Below, piece by piece: positions 1-7,417 of a stretch of DNA of 14,037 bases. Made by a program: the position numbers and the translations under genes. The stretch is from NCBI GenBank assembly GCA_017610225.1, contig JAFCCM010000056.1:1-14037 (forward strand), written 5' to 3'. The notes under the pieces are model-generated. The model was given only the letters and a program-made list of their open reading frames with translations. It searched no databases and had not been told where the DNA came from. The stretch is from Candidatus Aenigmatarchaeota archaeon. GTDB taxonomy: Archaea; Aenigmatarchaeota; Aenigmatarchaeia; CG10238-14. Each line of letters starts with the position of its first letter. Position 1 is the stretch's first letter.

Positions 1-1
1 A

Positions 2-883
2 TATCCAGTTGATTACACTGCTATTGTAACGCCATGTGATGATGGGGGTTTAACTAGAGTTTATAGAACAGATTATGATGTTCTTTCTGTAGGAGATTAT
101 ACACTTGTTGTAGAATCACTTTCAAATCTTCCAGAAGAAGTATTAAAAGGACTTAATCATAGACCAAAAAATGGAAGATTCAGTGGGAATTCAGCCAGAC
201 ATACAATATTTGCTAGTTTCTGTATGGAATATGGTCCTGAAAAAGCAATGGAACTCATAGAAAAATTTTATCAAGTTCCTGACAACATAAAGGTCCTATT
301 ACCAACTCTAGAAAAATGTACTTTATGTGCAGAATTAGAAGGTGGAACTGAAATAAGAGAAGAAACACATATTGATACTAGACCATATGAAAAAGGTGGA
401 CAAATAAAAAGAGTTTTTTTAGATCCATCTAATCCTGAAGTATATGAACCAAGTAGAGATGCAATATTAGATACTGATATGGTTATTTTTGGACCTGGGA
501 GCCTTTATACAAGCACTCTTCCGTCTTGTCTAGTTCCAGGAATTCTAGATGCTTTAAGAAACACAAGAGGTAGAAAAGTCTATGTTTGTAATCTTTTCAC
601 TGAACCAGGGTCAACTCATGGTTATACTACTTCTTATCATATTAGAGCACTTAGAAATCATGGTGTAGATGTTGATACAGTTTTAGTTCATACAGCTGGA
701 TTAGACCAAAATGTACTTGAATCTTATAGAAAAGAGGAAAAATATCCAGTCGTTTATGATAGGGGTAAAGTAAAAGGATTAGTTGATCGTATAGTAGAGG
801 GAGATTTTGTTCGAAGAGACGAAGCACCACTAAGACGTTCTGATGTTACTGGAGAAGTTTTATGGCAACTATTAAATAGATAA
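2..883 (+). CDS. YvcK/CofD-family protein (gluconeogenesis factor-like), 5' end missing
   Basis: The frame is open to the left edge, so about 293 C-terminal residues are present and the true start lies outside; an internal ATG at 224 is not the start because the homologous sequence continues upstream of it. Seen: a VTPCDDGG segment near the visible N-terminus matching the DDGG signature of YvcK proteins, a LLPTLEKCTLCAEL segment, and the family GPGSLYTS loop at about residue 164 of the visible part. The family shares the CofD (2-phospho-L-lactate transferase) fold. YvcK members are linked in bacteria to carbon metabolism and cell-wall homeostasis and bind UDP-sugars, while CofD makes coenzyme F420. 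The DDGG signature favours YvcK over CofD, but the nucleotide-binding N-terminal glycine loop is off the window, so the substrate cannot be judged. It ends 19 nt before the next gene on the same strand. Confidence 0.85.
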   Translation, partial: YPVDYTAIVTPCDDGGLTRVYRTDYDVLSVGDYTLVVESLSNLPEEVLKGLNHRPKNGRFSGNSARHTIFASFCMEYGPEKAMELIEKFYQVPDNIKVLLPTLEKCTLCAELEGGTEIREETHIDTRPYEKGGQIKRVFLDPSNPEVYEPSRDAILDTDMVIFGPGSLYTSTLPSCLVPGILDALRNTRGRKVYVCNLFTEPGSTHGYTTSYHIRALRNHGVDVDTVLVHTAGLDQNVLESYRKEEKYPVVYDRGKVKGLVDRIVEGDFVRRDEAPLRRSDVTGEVLWQLLNR

Positions 884-902
884 ACAAATTATAAAATATT
901 CT

Positions 903-1313
903 ATGAACTCATTAAAAGATGTTTATCAAACTCTCTACAATCACTTCGACTCTCAGCACTGGTGGCCTGGGGAAAGTCCTTTTGAAGTAATAGTCGGGGC
1001 GATTCTAACCCAACAAACATCATGGAATAATGTTGAGAAAGCAATCAGTAATCTAAAAAAAGAAAATCTACTTGATTCTAAAAAAATACGTGATATCGAA
1101 AACGAGAAATTGGAAAAATTAATTCAATCATCTGGATATTATCGGCAGAAAACAAAGAAACTCAAGAATTTTATGAACTTTCTTTGGGAAAAGTATGATG
1201 GAAGCCTAGAAAAGCTCTTTGACCAACCTATTCCTAAACTACGAGAAAACTTACTCTCAGTCAATGGAATAGGAAATGAAACAGCAGATTCAATCGCAAG
1301 AAAAAGACTATGA
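903..1313 (+). pseudogene. Endonuclease III-like HhH-GPD DNA glycosylase, 5' fragment
   Basis: This is the N-terminal 136 residues of an endonuclease III-superfamily base-excision glycosylase, of the archaeal MJ1434-like type. Seen: the PFEVIVGAILTQQTSW segment (about residues 26-41) typical of the family, and the helix-hairpin-helix LLSVNGIGNETADSI at 117-131. Right after ADSI the frame runs into five unrelated residues and a TGA stop. In the family this point is followed by a stretch like FVVDAYTRRI, which holds the catalytic Asp; nothing like it occurs in any frame here. Homology resumes in another frame at about 1304 (next entry). The simplest reading is an internal deletion of roughly 30 codons, not a multiple of three, which removes the catalytic Asp and breaks the frame. 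Either the gene is dead or the assembly dropped a segment. The ATG at 903 fits the usual N-terminal length. Confidence 0.75.
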
Positions 1314-1476
1314 TAAACTTCAAGAATTATTCCAAAAAAATCTTCCTCAAGATGTCCAGTTGTTCAATGAATTCCATGCTTTAATAGTCAAATTGGGAAA
1401 AGACTATTGTAAGAAAAAACCTAGATGTAATGAATGTCCGTTAAACAAGAAATGTAATTATAATGAAAGTAATTAA
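1276..1476 (+). pseudogene. Endonuclease III-like glycosylase, 3' fragment with Fe-S motif
   Basis: This is the C-terminal part of the same glycosylase in a different frame. True homology starts at about 1304 (DYDKLQELFQKNLPQDVQLFNEFHALIV...) and ends with a CX5CX2CX5C motif (YCKKKPRCNECPLNKKC), the 4Fe-4S cluster loop of this family. The ATG at 1276 is only the first in-frame ATG. Its first ten or so residues are an out-of-frame reading of the helix-hairpin-helix coding sequence, so this is unlikely to be an independent gene. The Fe-S ligands and most helices survive, which argues for a recent lesion or an assembly error rather than long decay. Confidence 0.7.
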
Positions 1477-1502
1477 TTATTCTTAAAAAATCAAGTATAT
1501 TC

Positions 1503-1862
1503 ATGATATTGGAATCTATACTATTACTAGTCGCATTCGTAGGATCAACCCTTGCAGGGATAATTGATCTCAAGACAACAGAAATACCTGACAAAATACC
1601 TTATGTGATGATGGGAATAGGAATAGTCGGTAATTTGGTCAAGTCTTATCTTGTCTGGTCTTATACACCAATAGCACTTTCGTTTCTTGTAGGATTGTTG
1701 TTTTTAGGGTTTGGTTTCCTTCTCTATTATACAGGTCAATGGGGTGGAGGGGATGCTAAGATTCTTTCGGCAGTAGGATTTCTTCTTCCACAATTCTCTT
1801 CAGTAAAGACATTCTTTCCTTTTTCTCTATTATACAGGTCAATGGGGTGGAGGGGATGCTAA
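1503..1862 (+). pseudogene. Type IV prepilin/prearchaellin peptidase (A24), 5' fragment
   Basis: This is the N-terminal 119 residues of an aspartic membrane protease of the A24/FlaK-PibD group, which cleaves class III signal peptides from archaellins and pilins at the cytoplasmic face. Seen: a first membrane segment, catalytic Asp D22 in GIIDLKTTEIPD, further membrane helices, and the second catalytic Asp D84 in GGGDAK, the GxGD motif. From about 1824 the frame re-enters a second copy of the preceding 103 bp, is shifted by one base, and stops at 1860-1862. Deleting one repeat copy joins it to the fragment ending at 2460, giving 285 codons including the stop. As it stands the fragment keeps both aspartates but lacks the C-terminal membrane and soluble part. 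Start ATG at 1503 leads straight into the first hydrophobic helix. Confidence 0.82.
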
Positions 1863-1926
1863 GATTCTTTCGGCAGTAGGATTTCTTCTTCCACAATTCT
1901 CTTCAGTAAAGACATTCTTTCCTTTT
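1720..1926 (+). repeat. Exact 103-bp tandem duplication inside the prepilin peptidase gene
   Basis: Bases 1720-1823 and 1823-1926 are identical (104-base match at a period of 103). The match ends on the left at 1719 versus 1822 and on the right at 1824 versus 1927. The unit encodes the GGGD catalytic motif and the following helix. Because 103 is not a multiple of three, the second copy shifts the reading frame. There are no differences between copies, so the duplication is very recent or artefactual. Confidence 0.97.
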
Positions 1927-1971
1927 CCAGTAAGTTTCTTTTTCAATGTCTTCTTTGTCGGGGCTTTCTAT

Positions 1972-2460
1972 ATGATTGGTTATATTGTTGTCATGGCGTT
2001 GATGAACAGGAAGATTATTTCTCGTTTTGTTGATGATATTAAATCAAAGATCAAAGAACTTGTTTTCTTGAATGTTTGTGTAATTATCTTTCTTGTAATT
2101 TTTGGTCTTTTCACAATCAAACACCTTCAAATCATTAGTTTACATGGGATGTTTATTTTTGGATTAGCTGTTATCGCTATGACTATCGGTATGTTCAGCC
2201 TCTGGAGATTTGGAAAGACTGTAGAAGAAATTGGATTTAAGAAAAGAATAAAAGTATCTGAACTCAAAGAAGGAGATGTTCTTGACGATTCTAAAGTATG
2301 GGATGGATTAACTAAAAAACAAGTTAAAAAATTTCAAAAATCTGGGAAAAAGTATGTTGTAATCAAAGAAGGAGTTAGATTTGCACCTACATTTCCTCTT
2401 GCTTTACTAATCACTATTTTATTTGGTGATATTGTTTTTTGGGTTGTTGGGTTGGCTTGA
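1972..2460 (+). pseudogene. Prepilin peptidase (A24), 3' fragment
   Basis: This is the C-terminal part of the interrupted peptidase. The meaningful frame extends back to about 1822, where the second repeat copy encodes FLYYTGQWGGGDAKILS again; the ATG at 1972 is just the first in-frame ATG. Seen: membrane helices, a soluble basic segment (KKRIKVSELKEGDVLDDSK to KYVVIKEGVRFAPTFP), and a last hydrophobic helix with LLITILFGDIVFW, matching the C-terminal layout of archaeal FlaK-like peptidases. Translated alone from 1972 it lacks both catalytic aspartates. It ends in TGA, followed by 46 nt without a gene before the convergent membrane protein. Confidence 0.78.
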
Positions 2461-2506
2461 CATAGGAATTAAGAGAAGTATGATATATGGCGAAGCAGTA
2501 CTGTGA

Positions 2507-2836
2507 TTATCTTTTCCATCTTTTTTCCAAAAGAAAAACTGAGATACATGATAGGATATACCACCAAATAAGTGTTAGTACAAGAGATATTTTAAAAATA
2601 ATTGAAGGAGCAAAATCAATATCAATAAAAGTAAGTGGGAATAAAATGAAGAGGTAAAGATAATTTGCTAATGAATAAATTGCGTTAACTATTGTGCTAC
2701 CATCCATTCCAAGAACTTCATCAAATATAAAACCAGAAAAAAGTGTTAAAATTGCTACAAGAGGGAATATTAGAGTTGTAATAATCTTTTTCTTGGTTAT
2801 TTTCAGAAAATTTATAATTGAAGTTATCATATTCAT
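2507..2836 (-). CDS. Small membrane protein with three predicted helices, function unknown
   Basis: This 109-residue protein is not recognised. It has three hydrophobic segments, at about residues 20-38, 50-72 and 80-102, framed by charged clusters (ITKKKIITT before the first, EKRWKR at the C-terminus), a plausible integral membrane topology with a cytoplasmic basic tail. The hydrophobic pattern and its position between convergent and divergent neighbours support it over the overlapping + strand reading. Start ATG at 2834-2836; a second in-frame ATG two codons later is equally possible. It shares the 54-nt upstream region with the divergent YchF-like gene. No enzymatic motif is visible. Confidence 0.6.
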   Translation of the reverse strand: MNMITSIINFLKITKKKIITTLIFPLVAILTLFSGFIFDEVLGMDGSTIVNAIYSLANYLYLFILFPLTFIDIDFAPSIIFKISLVLTLIWWYILSCISVFLLEKRWKR

Positions 2837-2861
2837 AGTAATTATCTTACATTATACTCCC

Positions 2862-2869
2862 TATAAAAA
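2862..2869 (+). promoter_or_regulatory. TATA box of the YchF-like GTPase (leaderless promoter)
   Basis: TATAAAAA lies 22-29 nt before the ATG at 2891. In archaea the TATA box is centred about 26 nt before the transcription start, so the mRNA would begin at or within a few bases of the start codon. No Shine-Dalgarno-like purine run is present (the upstream bases are CCACCAAATAAATACT), which fits leaderless initiation. Confidence 0.65.
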
Positions 2870-2890
2870 TTCTTCCACCAAATAAATACT

Positions 2891-4048
2891 ATGCAGATAG
2901 GACTTGTAGGGAAACCATCATCAGGTAAATCAAGTTTCTTCAAAGCAGCGACAATGGTAGATGTTGCTATAGCAGATTATCCGTTCACCACGATTAAACC
3001 AAACACTGGAATGGGTTATGTAACAACAGAATGTGTATGCAAAAAATATGGAGTCAAATGTAACCCAAATAATTCTCTATGCGTGGATGGAATAAGATTC
3101 GTTCCTGTTAAACTTATTGATGTCGCAGGGCTAGTCCCAGATGCTCATCTTGGTAAAGGTATGGGTAACCAATTTCTTGATGATCTAAGACAAGCCGATT
3201 GTTTAATACATGTAGTTGATTGTTCAGGATTAACAGATGCTGAAGGCAAACAAACAAAAGATCATGATCCATGCGAAGATGTGAAATTCCTAGAAAGAGA
3301 AATCGATTTATGGTTTGCAAAAATAATTGAACGAGCATTAGAGAAATATAAAAAAAAGAAAAATTTTGGTAAGGTAGAGATGCTTGATATTTTGTCTGAT
3401 CACTTAACTGGTCTAGGAATAACAAAAGGGAAAATTAAACAAAGTCTTGATAAATATAGTTTAGATAATTTAGAAGAATTCTCGTCATATCTTAGAAAAA
3501 TATCCAAGCAAATAATAATTGCTGCAAATAAGATTGATCTTCCATCATCTGAAGAAAATTTTGAAAAATTGAAAAAAACTTTTCCTGAGTTAACAATAAT
3601 TCCTACTTGCGCGGCTGCTGAGATTGCATTAAAAACTGCCAAGGAAAAAAATCTGATTGATTATAAAGACAACAAAATGAAAATCACCGGAGAGATAGAT
3701 GACAAACAAAAGAAAGGTCTTGAGTTTATTCAAAAAAATGTTCTAGAAAAATACGGGTCAACTGGTGTGGAAGAATGTTTGAACAAATCTGTGTTTGACG
3801 TCCTCAACTATATTGTTGTTTATCCTGTTGCTGATGCTAATAAATTAACTGATAAAAAAGGTAATATTCTTCCTGACGCTTATTTGGTAAAAAAAGGAAC
3901 GATTATGAAAGAGTTCGCAGCAATGGTTCATTCTGATATGGCTGACAAATTTATTGGGGGAATAGATGCTGATACTAAGCGAAAATTAGGGGCAAATCAT
4001 GAGTTAAAAGATGGAGATGTTGTTGAGATTTTGTTTAGTAAGAGGTAA
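2891..4048 (+). CDS. YchF/OLA1-like translation-associated GTPase (archaeal type)
   Basis: 385 residues, the usual length for archaeal YchF-like P-loop NTPases of the Obg group, ribosome-associated proteins of still unclear exact role. Seen: G1 GKPSSGKS at 7-14, G3 DVAG at 77-80 within LIDVAGLVPDAH, and G4 NKID at 213-216, which predicts guanine specificity, unlike bacterial YchF and human OLA1, which prefer ATP. A C-terminal TGS-type domain ends in DGDVVEILF. The cysteine-containing insertion between switch regions (C48, C50, C57, C64) is characteristic of archaeal members and could bind a metal. The start at 2891 puts the P-loop at its normal position. It has its own TATA box and ends one base before the stop codon of the convergent downstream gene. 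Confidence 0.93.
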   Translation: MQIGLVGKPSSGKSSFFKAATMVDVAIADYPFTTIKPNTGMGYVTTECVCKKYGVKCNPNNSLCVDGIRFVPVKLIDVAGLVPDAHLGKGMGNQFLDDLRQADCLIHVVDCSGLTDAEGKQTKDHDPCEDVKFLEREIDLWFAKIIERALEKYKKKKNFGKVEMLDILSDHLTGLGITKGKIKQSLDKYSLDNLEEFSSYLRKISKQIIIAANKIDLPSSEENFEKLKKTFPELTIIPTCAAAEIALKTAKEKNLIDYKDNKMKITGEIDDKQKKGLEFIQKNVLEKYGSTGVEECLNKSVFDVLNYIVVYPVADANKLTDKKGNILPDAYLVKKGTIMKEFAAMVHSDMADKFIGGIDADTKRKLGANHELKDGDVVEILFSKR

Positions 4049-4381
4049 CTAAATCTCACAAAGCCCAGCAAAACATCCTCTAGGACAATCAAAAAAATTG
4101 AAAGTAGGTTCAAGATTAACACAACGCCATTCCTGAAGTTTATTGTCATCAACACAAGAATCAAAATATCTAAAATCAACCCCGACAGAAGATTTGCCAT
4201 AAACTACTGCCTTATCATAGAAAGACAATCCATCATCAGTGTCATAACAAAAAGCCTGTTCCTTACCAACAATCTTGCCTCCATACCTTAAAAACCAGAA
4301 CATGTCAAATGAAGAAAATACCCACATTATAAAAAGAGAAAATACAAGTATTCCACCCAAAAAAATAATTTTTTTATTCAT
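4049..4381 (-). CDS. Membrane-anchored cysteine-rich small protein, function unknown
   Basis: 110 residues from the ATG at 4379-4381; a TTG four codons earlier (4391-4393) extends the frame, but the ATG directly precedes the basic MNKK and hydrophobic helix, so it is preferred. One N-terminal membrane segment (about residues 4-24) is followed by an outside domain with six cysteines, ending in CPRGCFAGLC. This CxxGCxxGxC ending resembles short disulfide-rich modules repeated in exported proteins of DPANN archaea (from memory, not searched). Six cysteines fit three disulfides in an extracytoplasmic domain. No catalytic motif is seen. Its stop abuts the YchF-like gene stop with no spacer, and it lies downstream of threonine synthase on the same strand (38 nt from that gene's stop to this ATG), so it may be co-transcribed. 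Confidence 0.75.
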   Translation of the reverse strand: MNKKIIFLGGILVFSLFIMWVFSSFDMFWFLRYGGKIVGKEQAFCYDTDDGLSFYDKAVVYGKSSVGVDFRYFDSCVDDNKLQEWRCVNLEPTFNFFDCPRGCFAGLCEI

Positions 4382-4419
4382 TTCATCAAACAATAATTAA
4401 CTTTAAGCATATTTATTAA

Positions 4420-5532
4420 TTACAAATCTTTTAGTCCATGACCAGTCAATATACAGACTATTTTTCCACTCAACTTTCTCCTGACTTTTAGATACCCTGC
4501 CACTGATACTGCACCAGACGGTTCAACAAACAATCCTTCTTCTCGGGCAAGCAATACCTGTGCATCTACTATTTCTTGATCTGTTAAATCTTCAGCAAAT
4601 CCATCAGAATCTCTTAATGCGTTCAAAGCTTTCTTACCATCTAAAGGATCAGCACATTCTATTGCAGTTGCAAGTGTCTTAGGATTATCAACAGGGGAAA
4701 CCATGGTAAAATTTTTTTTGTAAGAATTCACAATTGGAGAACAACCTTTTGACTGAAAACCTATCATTCTAGGCAACTTATCAGTTAGTTTCATGGTTTT
4801 TAATTCTTGAAATCCATCCCACATTGCGTAGATTAACGTTCCATTACCCATTGGTGCAAGCACATAACTTGGAGGAATCCAGTTCATTTGATCTGCAATT
4901 TCAAACCCAACCGATTTTTGGCCTTCACCACGGTAAGGATAATCTCCCATAAGATACCAGTTATTTTTCTTAGCAAATCCTTCACATTTTTCTAAAGCCT
5001 GAATATAATCACCTTTTATCTGGACTATTTCTGCGCCATGAACTTTGATTTGTTTTATCTTGTTACTACACGCTCTTCCGAAAAGAAATATTCTACATCT
5101 AATCCCTGCTCTGGCGCAATAAGCTGCTACAGATGCCCCCATATTACCTGTAGACGCACAACAGACTTTTTTCACATTTAGTTGCTTTGCTTTTGTTACT
5201 TCTATTGATGATCCTCTGTCTTTAAATGATCCTGTGGGATTGGTTGCTTCATACTTAAACCAAACATTATCAAATAATCTGGATTTTATTAATGGTGTTC
5301 CTCCCTCTCCCATAGTTATTTTTCTCCTTGGGTCAACAGGATAGAACATCCAATATTTCCAGTGAGTAGGTGTTTGTTTGAGGAAATCTTTTTTATCTAA
5401 ACTGGCTTTGACTTTTTTATAGTCGTAAAGTATATCTAGAGGCCCATCACAAGAAGGGCAGCGAAAGATGTTTTGTCTAATATTATATTCTTTACCACAT
5501 TCTGCACATATTATTGATTTTTCGTTGACCAT
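4420..5532 (-). CDS. thrC: Threonine synthase
   Basis: A PLP enzyme converting O-phospho-L-homoserine to threonine in the cytoplasm, the last step of threonine synthesis. Seen over 370 residues: an N-terminal zinc ribbon with C9/C12 and C25/C28, typical of one threonine synthase group; the PLP-binding lysine K104 in NPTGSFKDRG; the phosphate-binding region ASTGNMGAS at 126-134; and the C-terminal LTGHGLKD, which separates threonine synthase from threonine dehydratase-like fold-type II enzymes. No other threonine or homoserine gene is in the window. Start ATG at 5530-5532 gives the complete zinc ribbon. It is divergent from the thioredoxin-like gene, with a 43-nt shared intergenic region. Confidence 0.94.
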   Translation of the reverse strand: MVNEKSIICAECGKEYNIRQNIFRCPSCDGPLDILYDYKKVKASLDKKDFLKQTPTHWKYWMFYPVDPRRKITMGEGGTPLIKSRLFDNVWFKYEATNPTGSFKDRGSSIEVTKAKQLNVKKVCCASTGNMGASVAAYCARAGIRCRIFLFGRACSNKIKQIKVHGAEIVQIKGDYIQALEKCEGFAKKNNWYLMGDYPYRGEGQKSVGFEIADQMNWIPPSYVLAPMGNGTLIYAMWDGFQELKTMKLTDKLPRMIGFQSKGCSPIVNSYKKNFTMVSPVDNPKTLATAIECADPLDGKKALNALRDSDGFAEDLTDQEIVDAQVLLAREEGLFVEPSGAVSVAGYLKVRRKLSGKIVCILTGHGLKDL

Positions 5533-5538
5533 GAATAA

Positions 5539-5546
5539 TATTTAAG
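5539..5546 (+). promoter_or_regulatory. Candidate TATA box for the thioredoxin-like/Hef operon
   Basis: TATTTAAG lies about 30-37 nt before the ATG at 5576. That would place the transcription start some 5-10 nt before the start codon. It is the best AT-rich box in the 43-nt gap between threonine synthase and the + strand repair operon. The match is weaker than those of the YchF-like and topoisomerase genes. Confidence 0.4.
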
Positions 5547-5575
5547 TCTTCCGAAGAAATAAGTTTAGTGATTAT

Positions 5576-5839
5576 ATGCTAAAAATGTTGTTTTTTTATG
5601 CAGATGTAGAAGGTCCTTCGAGAATACAAGAAGAGTTTGTTAAAAATATTGAGATTCTATTCAAAGGAAAGGTAGAAGTTAAGAGATTGGATATTGGAAA
5701 AAACAGAAAGGCTGTTGAGGATTATGGTGTAACAGAAGTTCCTACGATTATTATTGAAAAGGGCGGAAAAGTAACTGATAGATTTGTTGGATTTACCCAG
5801 GAATTATTTCTGAAAAGAGCGCTAGAGAAAAGTTTGTAA
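5576..5839 (+). CDS. Thioredoxin-fold protein without cysteines
   Basis: 87 residues. Seen: a beta-strand LFFYAD running into VEGPSR, which aligns position by position with thioredoxin's active-site WCGPCR, and the cis-proline loop EVPTIII (P56) followed by KGGKVTDRFVGF, the usual end of the fold. Both redox cysteines are replaced, by E12 and S15, while the Gly-Pro between them is kept. There is no cysteine anywhere in the protein, so it cannot be a disulfide reductase. It may act as a binding or chaperone-like partner (inference). Length matches small archaeal thioredoxins and glutaredoxin-like proteins. Start ATG at 5576; M4 is an alternative. It ends 33 nt before the Hef helicase and probably heads that operon. 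Confidence 0.8.
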   Translation: MLKMLFFYADVEGPSRIQEEFVKNIEILFKGKVEVKRLDIGKNRKAVEDYGVTEVPTIIIEKGGKVTDRFVGFTQELFLKRALEKSL

Positions 5840-5872
5840 AACCTAAAATCTTTCAAAACCCAATTTCTACTT

Positions 5873-7417
5873 ATGAAATTGAAATTATTAGATTCAGAAT
5901 TCAAGCCAAGACTTTATCAGGAACTAATATCTGCTACTGCTACAAAAAAGAACACTTTATGTATACTTCCAACTGGTCTGGGTAAAACCTATGTTGCTCT
6001 TCTTGTTGCTGCTTATAGGCTAGAAAAATTTCCTGAAAGTAAAGTCCTCATGGTAGCCCCGACTAGACCTTTAGTCAATCAACATATGAAAACATTTAAA
6101 AAATATTTGGCTGGAAAGGAAGATGATTTTATTTCTTTGACTGGAAAAATCCATGCTGATGACAGAAAAGTTTTCTACCAAAAATGTAAATTATTCTTTG
6201 CAACTCCTCAGTTGATTAGGAATGATGTTCAAAATAAAATCCTTGATTTGTCTAAGTTTTGTCTCTTGGTAGTAGACGAGGCTCATCGTTCTGTCAAAAA
6301 TTATGCCTACACCACTGTTGTTGATGAATATTTTAAAATAAATCCTGATGCATTGATTCTAGGACTAACAGCTTCACCTGGCGGGATAAAAGACAAGATA
6401 GAAGAAGTTAAAGAAAACTTGCATATCCAAGCAGTGGAAATAAGAAATGAGGAAGATTTAGATGTTAAACCTTATGTTCAAGAGACGAAAGTAGAAAAAA
6501 TATATGTTGAATTACCAGAAGAATTCAAAGAAATAAAAGAAATCTTGCAAAAAATTTACAATCAAAAAATCTATGATCTCCTCAGAGTTAAGGCAATCCC
6601 ATCACCAAAAGTTTATAAAAAAGATTTACTTGCAGCACAGAATATGTTGGGAAAAGAATATGGTCGATCAAAAGACTGGCAAGCACTTAAAGCATTGTTG
6701 TCATGTGCACAAGCAATAAAAGTGAGTCATGCGATTGAACTGATTGAAACACAGGGAATATCTGCACTAAATCTATATCTGGGAAAATTAACAAAAGACA
6801 AGGAATCATCTGCAACAAAAAAACTTCTTGGAGATTATAGAATAAAAAAAGTGATTGAATTAACAGAAAAATTGTATGATAAAAATGTAGAACATCCAAA
6901 ATTAAAAAAACTCCTTAGAATTGTTCAAAAACAAATAGAAAAAAAACCAACTTCAAAAATAATTGTATTCGCAAATTATCGTGACAGTGTTTCAAAAATA
7001 TCTAAACTTCTTGAAAAAAATGAAATAGAAGTAAGGGAATTTTTTGGACAAGCCAAGAAAAGAGGAAAAAGCTTATCACAAAAAGAACAAATCGAAATAA
7101 TTAATGAATTTGGGTTAGAGATGTTTAATGTTCTTATTGCAACATCTGTCGCGGAAGAAGGTCTATCTATTCCTACTGTTGATATAGTTATTTTCTACGA
7201 GCCAGTCCCTAGTGAGATTCGAACAATTCAAAGGCGAGGGAGAACTGGTAGAACAGCACCAGGTAAGGTAGTTTTTCTAATAACAAAAAACACCCGAGAT
7301 GAATGGTATTATTGGTCTGCTTACAACAAAGAAAAAAGAATGAAAAGAATACTGAAAGGATTGAAAGAAGAAAATAATTATAAACCTAAGAAAACAATAA
7401 AGGATTTCGTGAGTTAA
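5873..7417 (+). CDS. hef: Hef-type superfamily 2 helicase (FANCM-like), stand-alone
   Basis: An ATP-dependent helicase/translocase acting on forked and branched DNA, related to the helicase half of euryarchaeal Hef and to eukaryotic FANCM. Seen over 514 residues: Q/I region with TGLGKT (Walker A, K38), Ia APTRPLVNQH at 62-71, DEAH box at 135-138, motif III GLTASPG at 164-170, a helical insertion at about 215-330 typical of the Hef thumb-like domain, IV IIVFANYRDS at 363-372, V ATSVAEEGLSIP, and VI QRRGRTGR at 453-460. In most known Hef proteins a flexible linker and an ERCC4 nuclease follow; here a TAA stop ends the protein and the nuclease starts at the next base in the same frame. The last residues, KKTIKDFV (506-513), resemble a PCNA-binding PIP box with Lys in place of Gln. 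Confidence 0.93.
   Translation: MKLKLLDSEFKPRLYQELISATATKKNTLCILPTGLGKTYVALLVAAYRLEKFPESKVLMVAPTRPLVNQHMKTFKKYLAGKEDDFISLTGKIHADDRKVFYQKCKLFFATPQLIRNDVQNKILDLSKFCLLVVDEAHRSVKNYAYTTVVDEYFKINPDALILGLTASPGGIKDKIEEVKENLHIQAVEIRNEEDLDVKPYVQETKVEKIYVELPEEFKEIKEILQKIYNQKIYDLLRVKAIPSPKVYKKDLLAAQNMLGKEYGRSKDWQALKALLSCAQAIKVSHAIELIETQGISALNLYLGKLTKDKESSATKKLLGDYRIKKVIELTEKLYDKNVEHPKLKKLLRIVQKQIEKKPTSKIIVFANYRDSVSKISKLLEKNEIEVREFFGQAKKRGKSLSQKEQIEIINEFGLEMFNVLIATSVAEEGLSIPTVDIVIFYEPVPSEIRTIQRRGRTGRTAPGKVVFLITKNTRDEWYYWSAYNKEKRMKRILKGLKEENNYKPKKTIKDFVS

Noticed and set aside
224..883. ATG at 224 as the true start of the first gene
   Set aside because: The same frame upstream to base 2 encodes the conserved DDGG segment of the family, so the gene is cut by the window edge.
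2694..2885. A + strand frame of 63 codons opposite the small membrane protein
   Set aside because: It is a complement reading of the hydrophobic minus-strand gene and runs through its upstream region and the YchF promoter; no start signal or family resemblance.
4382..4393. TTG at 4391-4393 as the start of the Cys-rich protein
   Set aside because: The ATG four codons later directly precedes the basic and hydrophobic N-terminus, with no need for a rare start codon.
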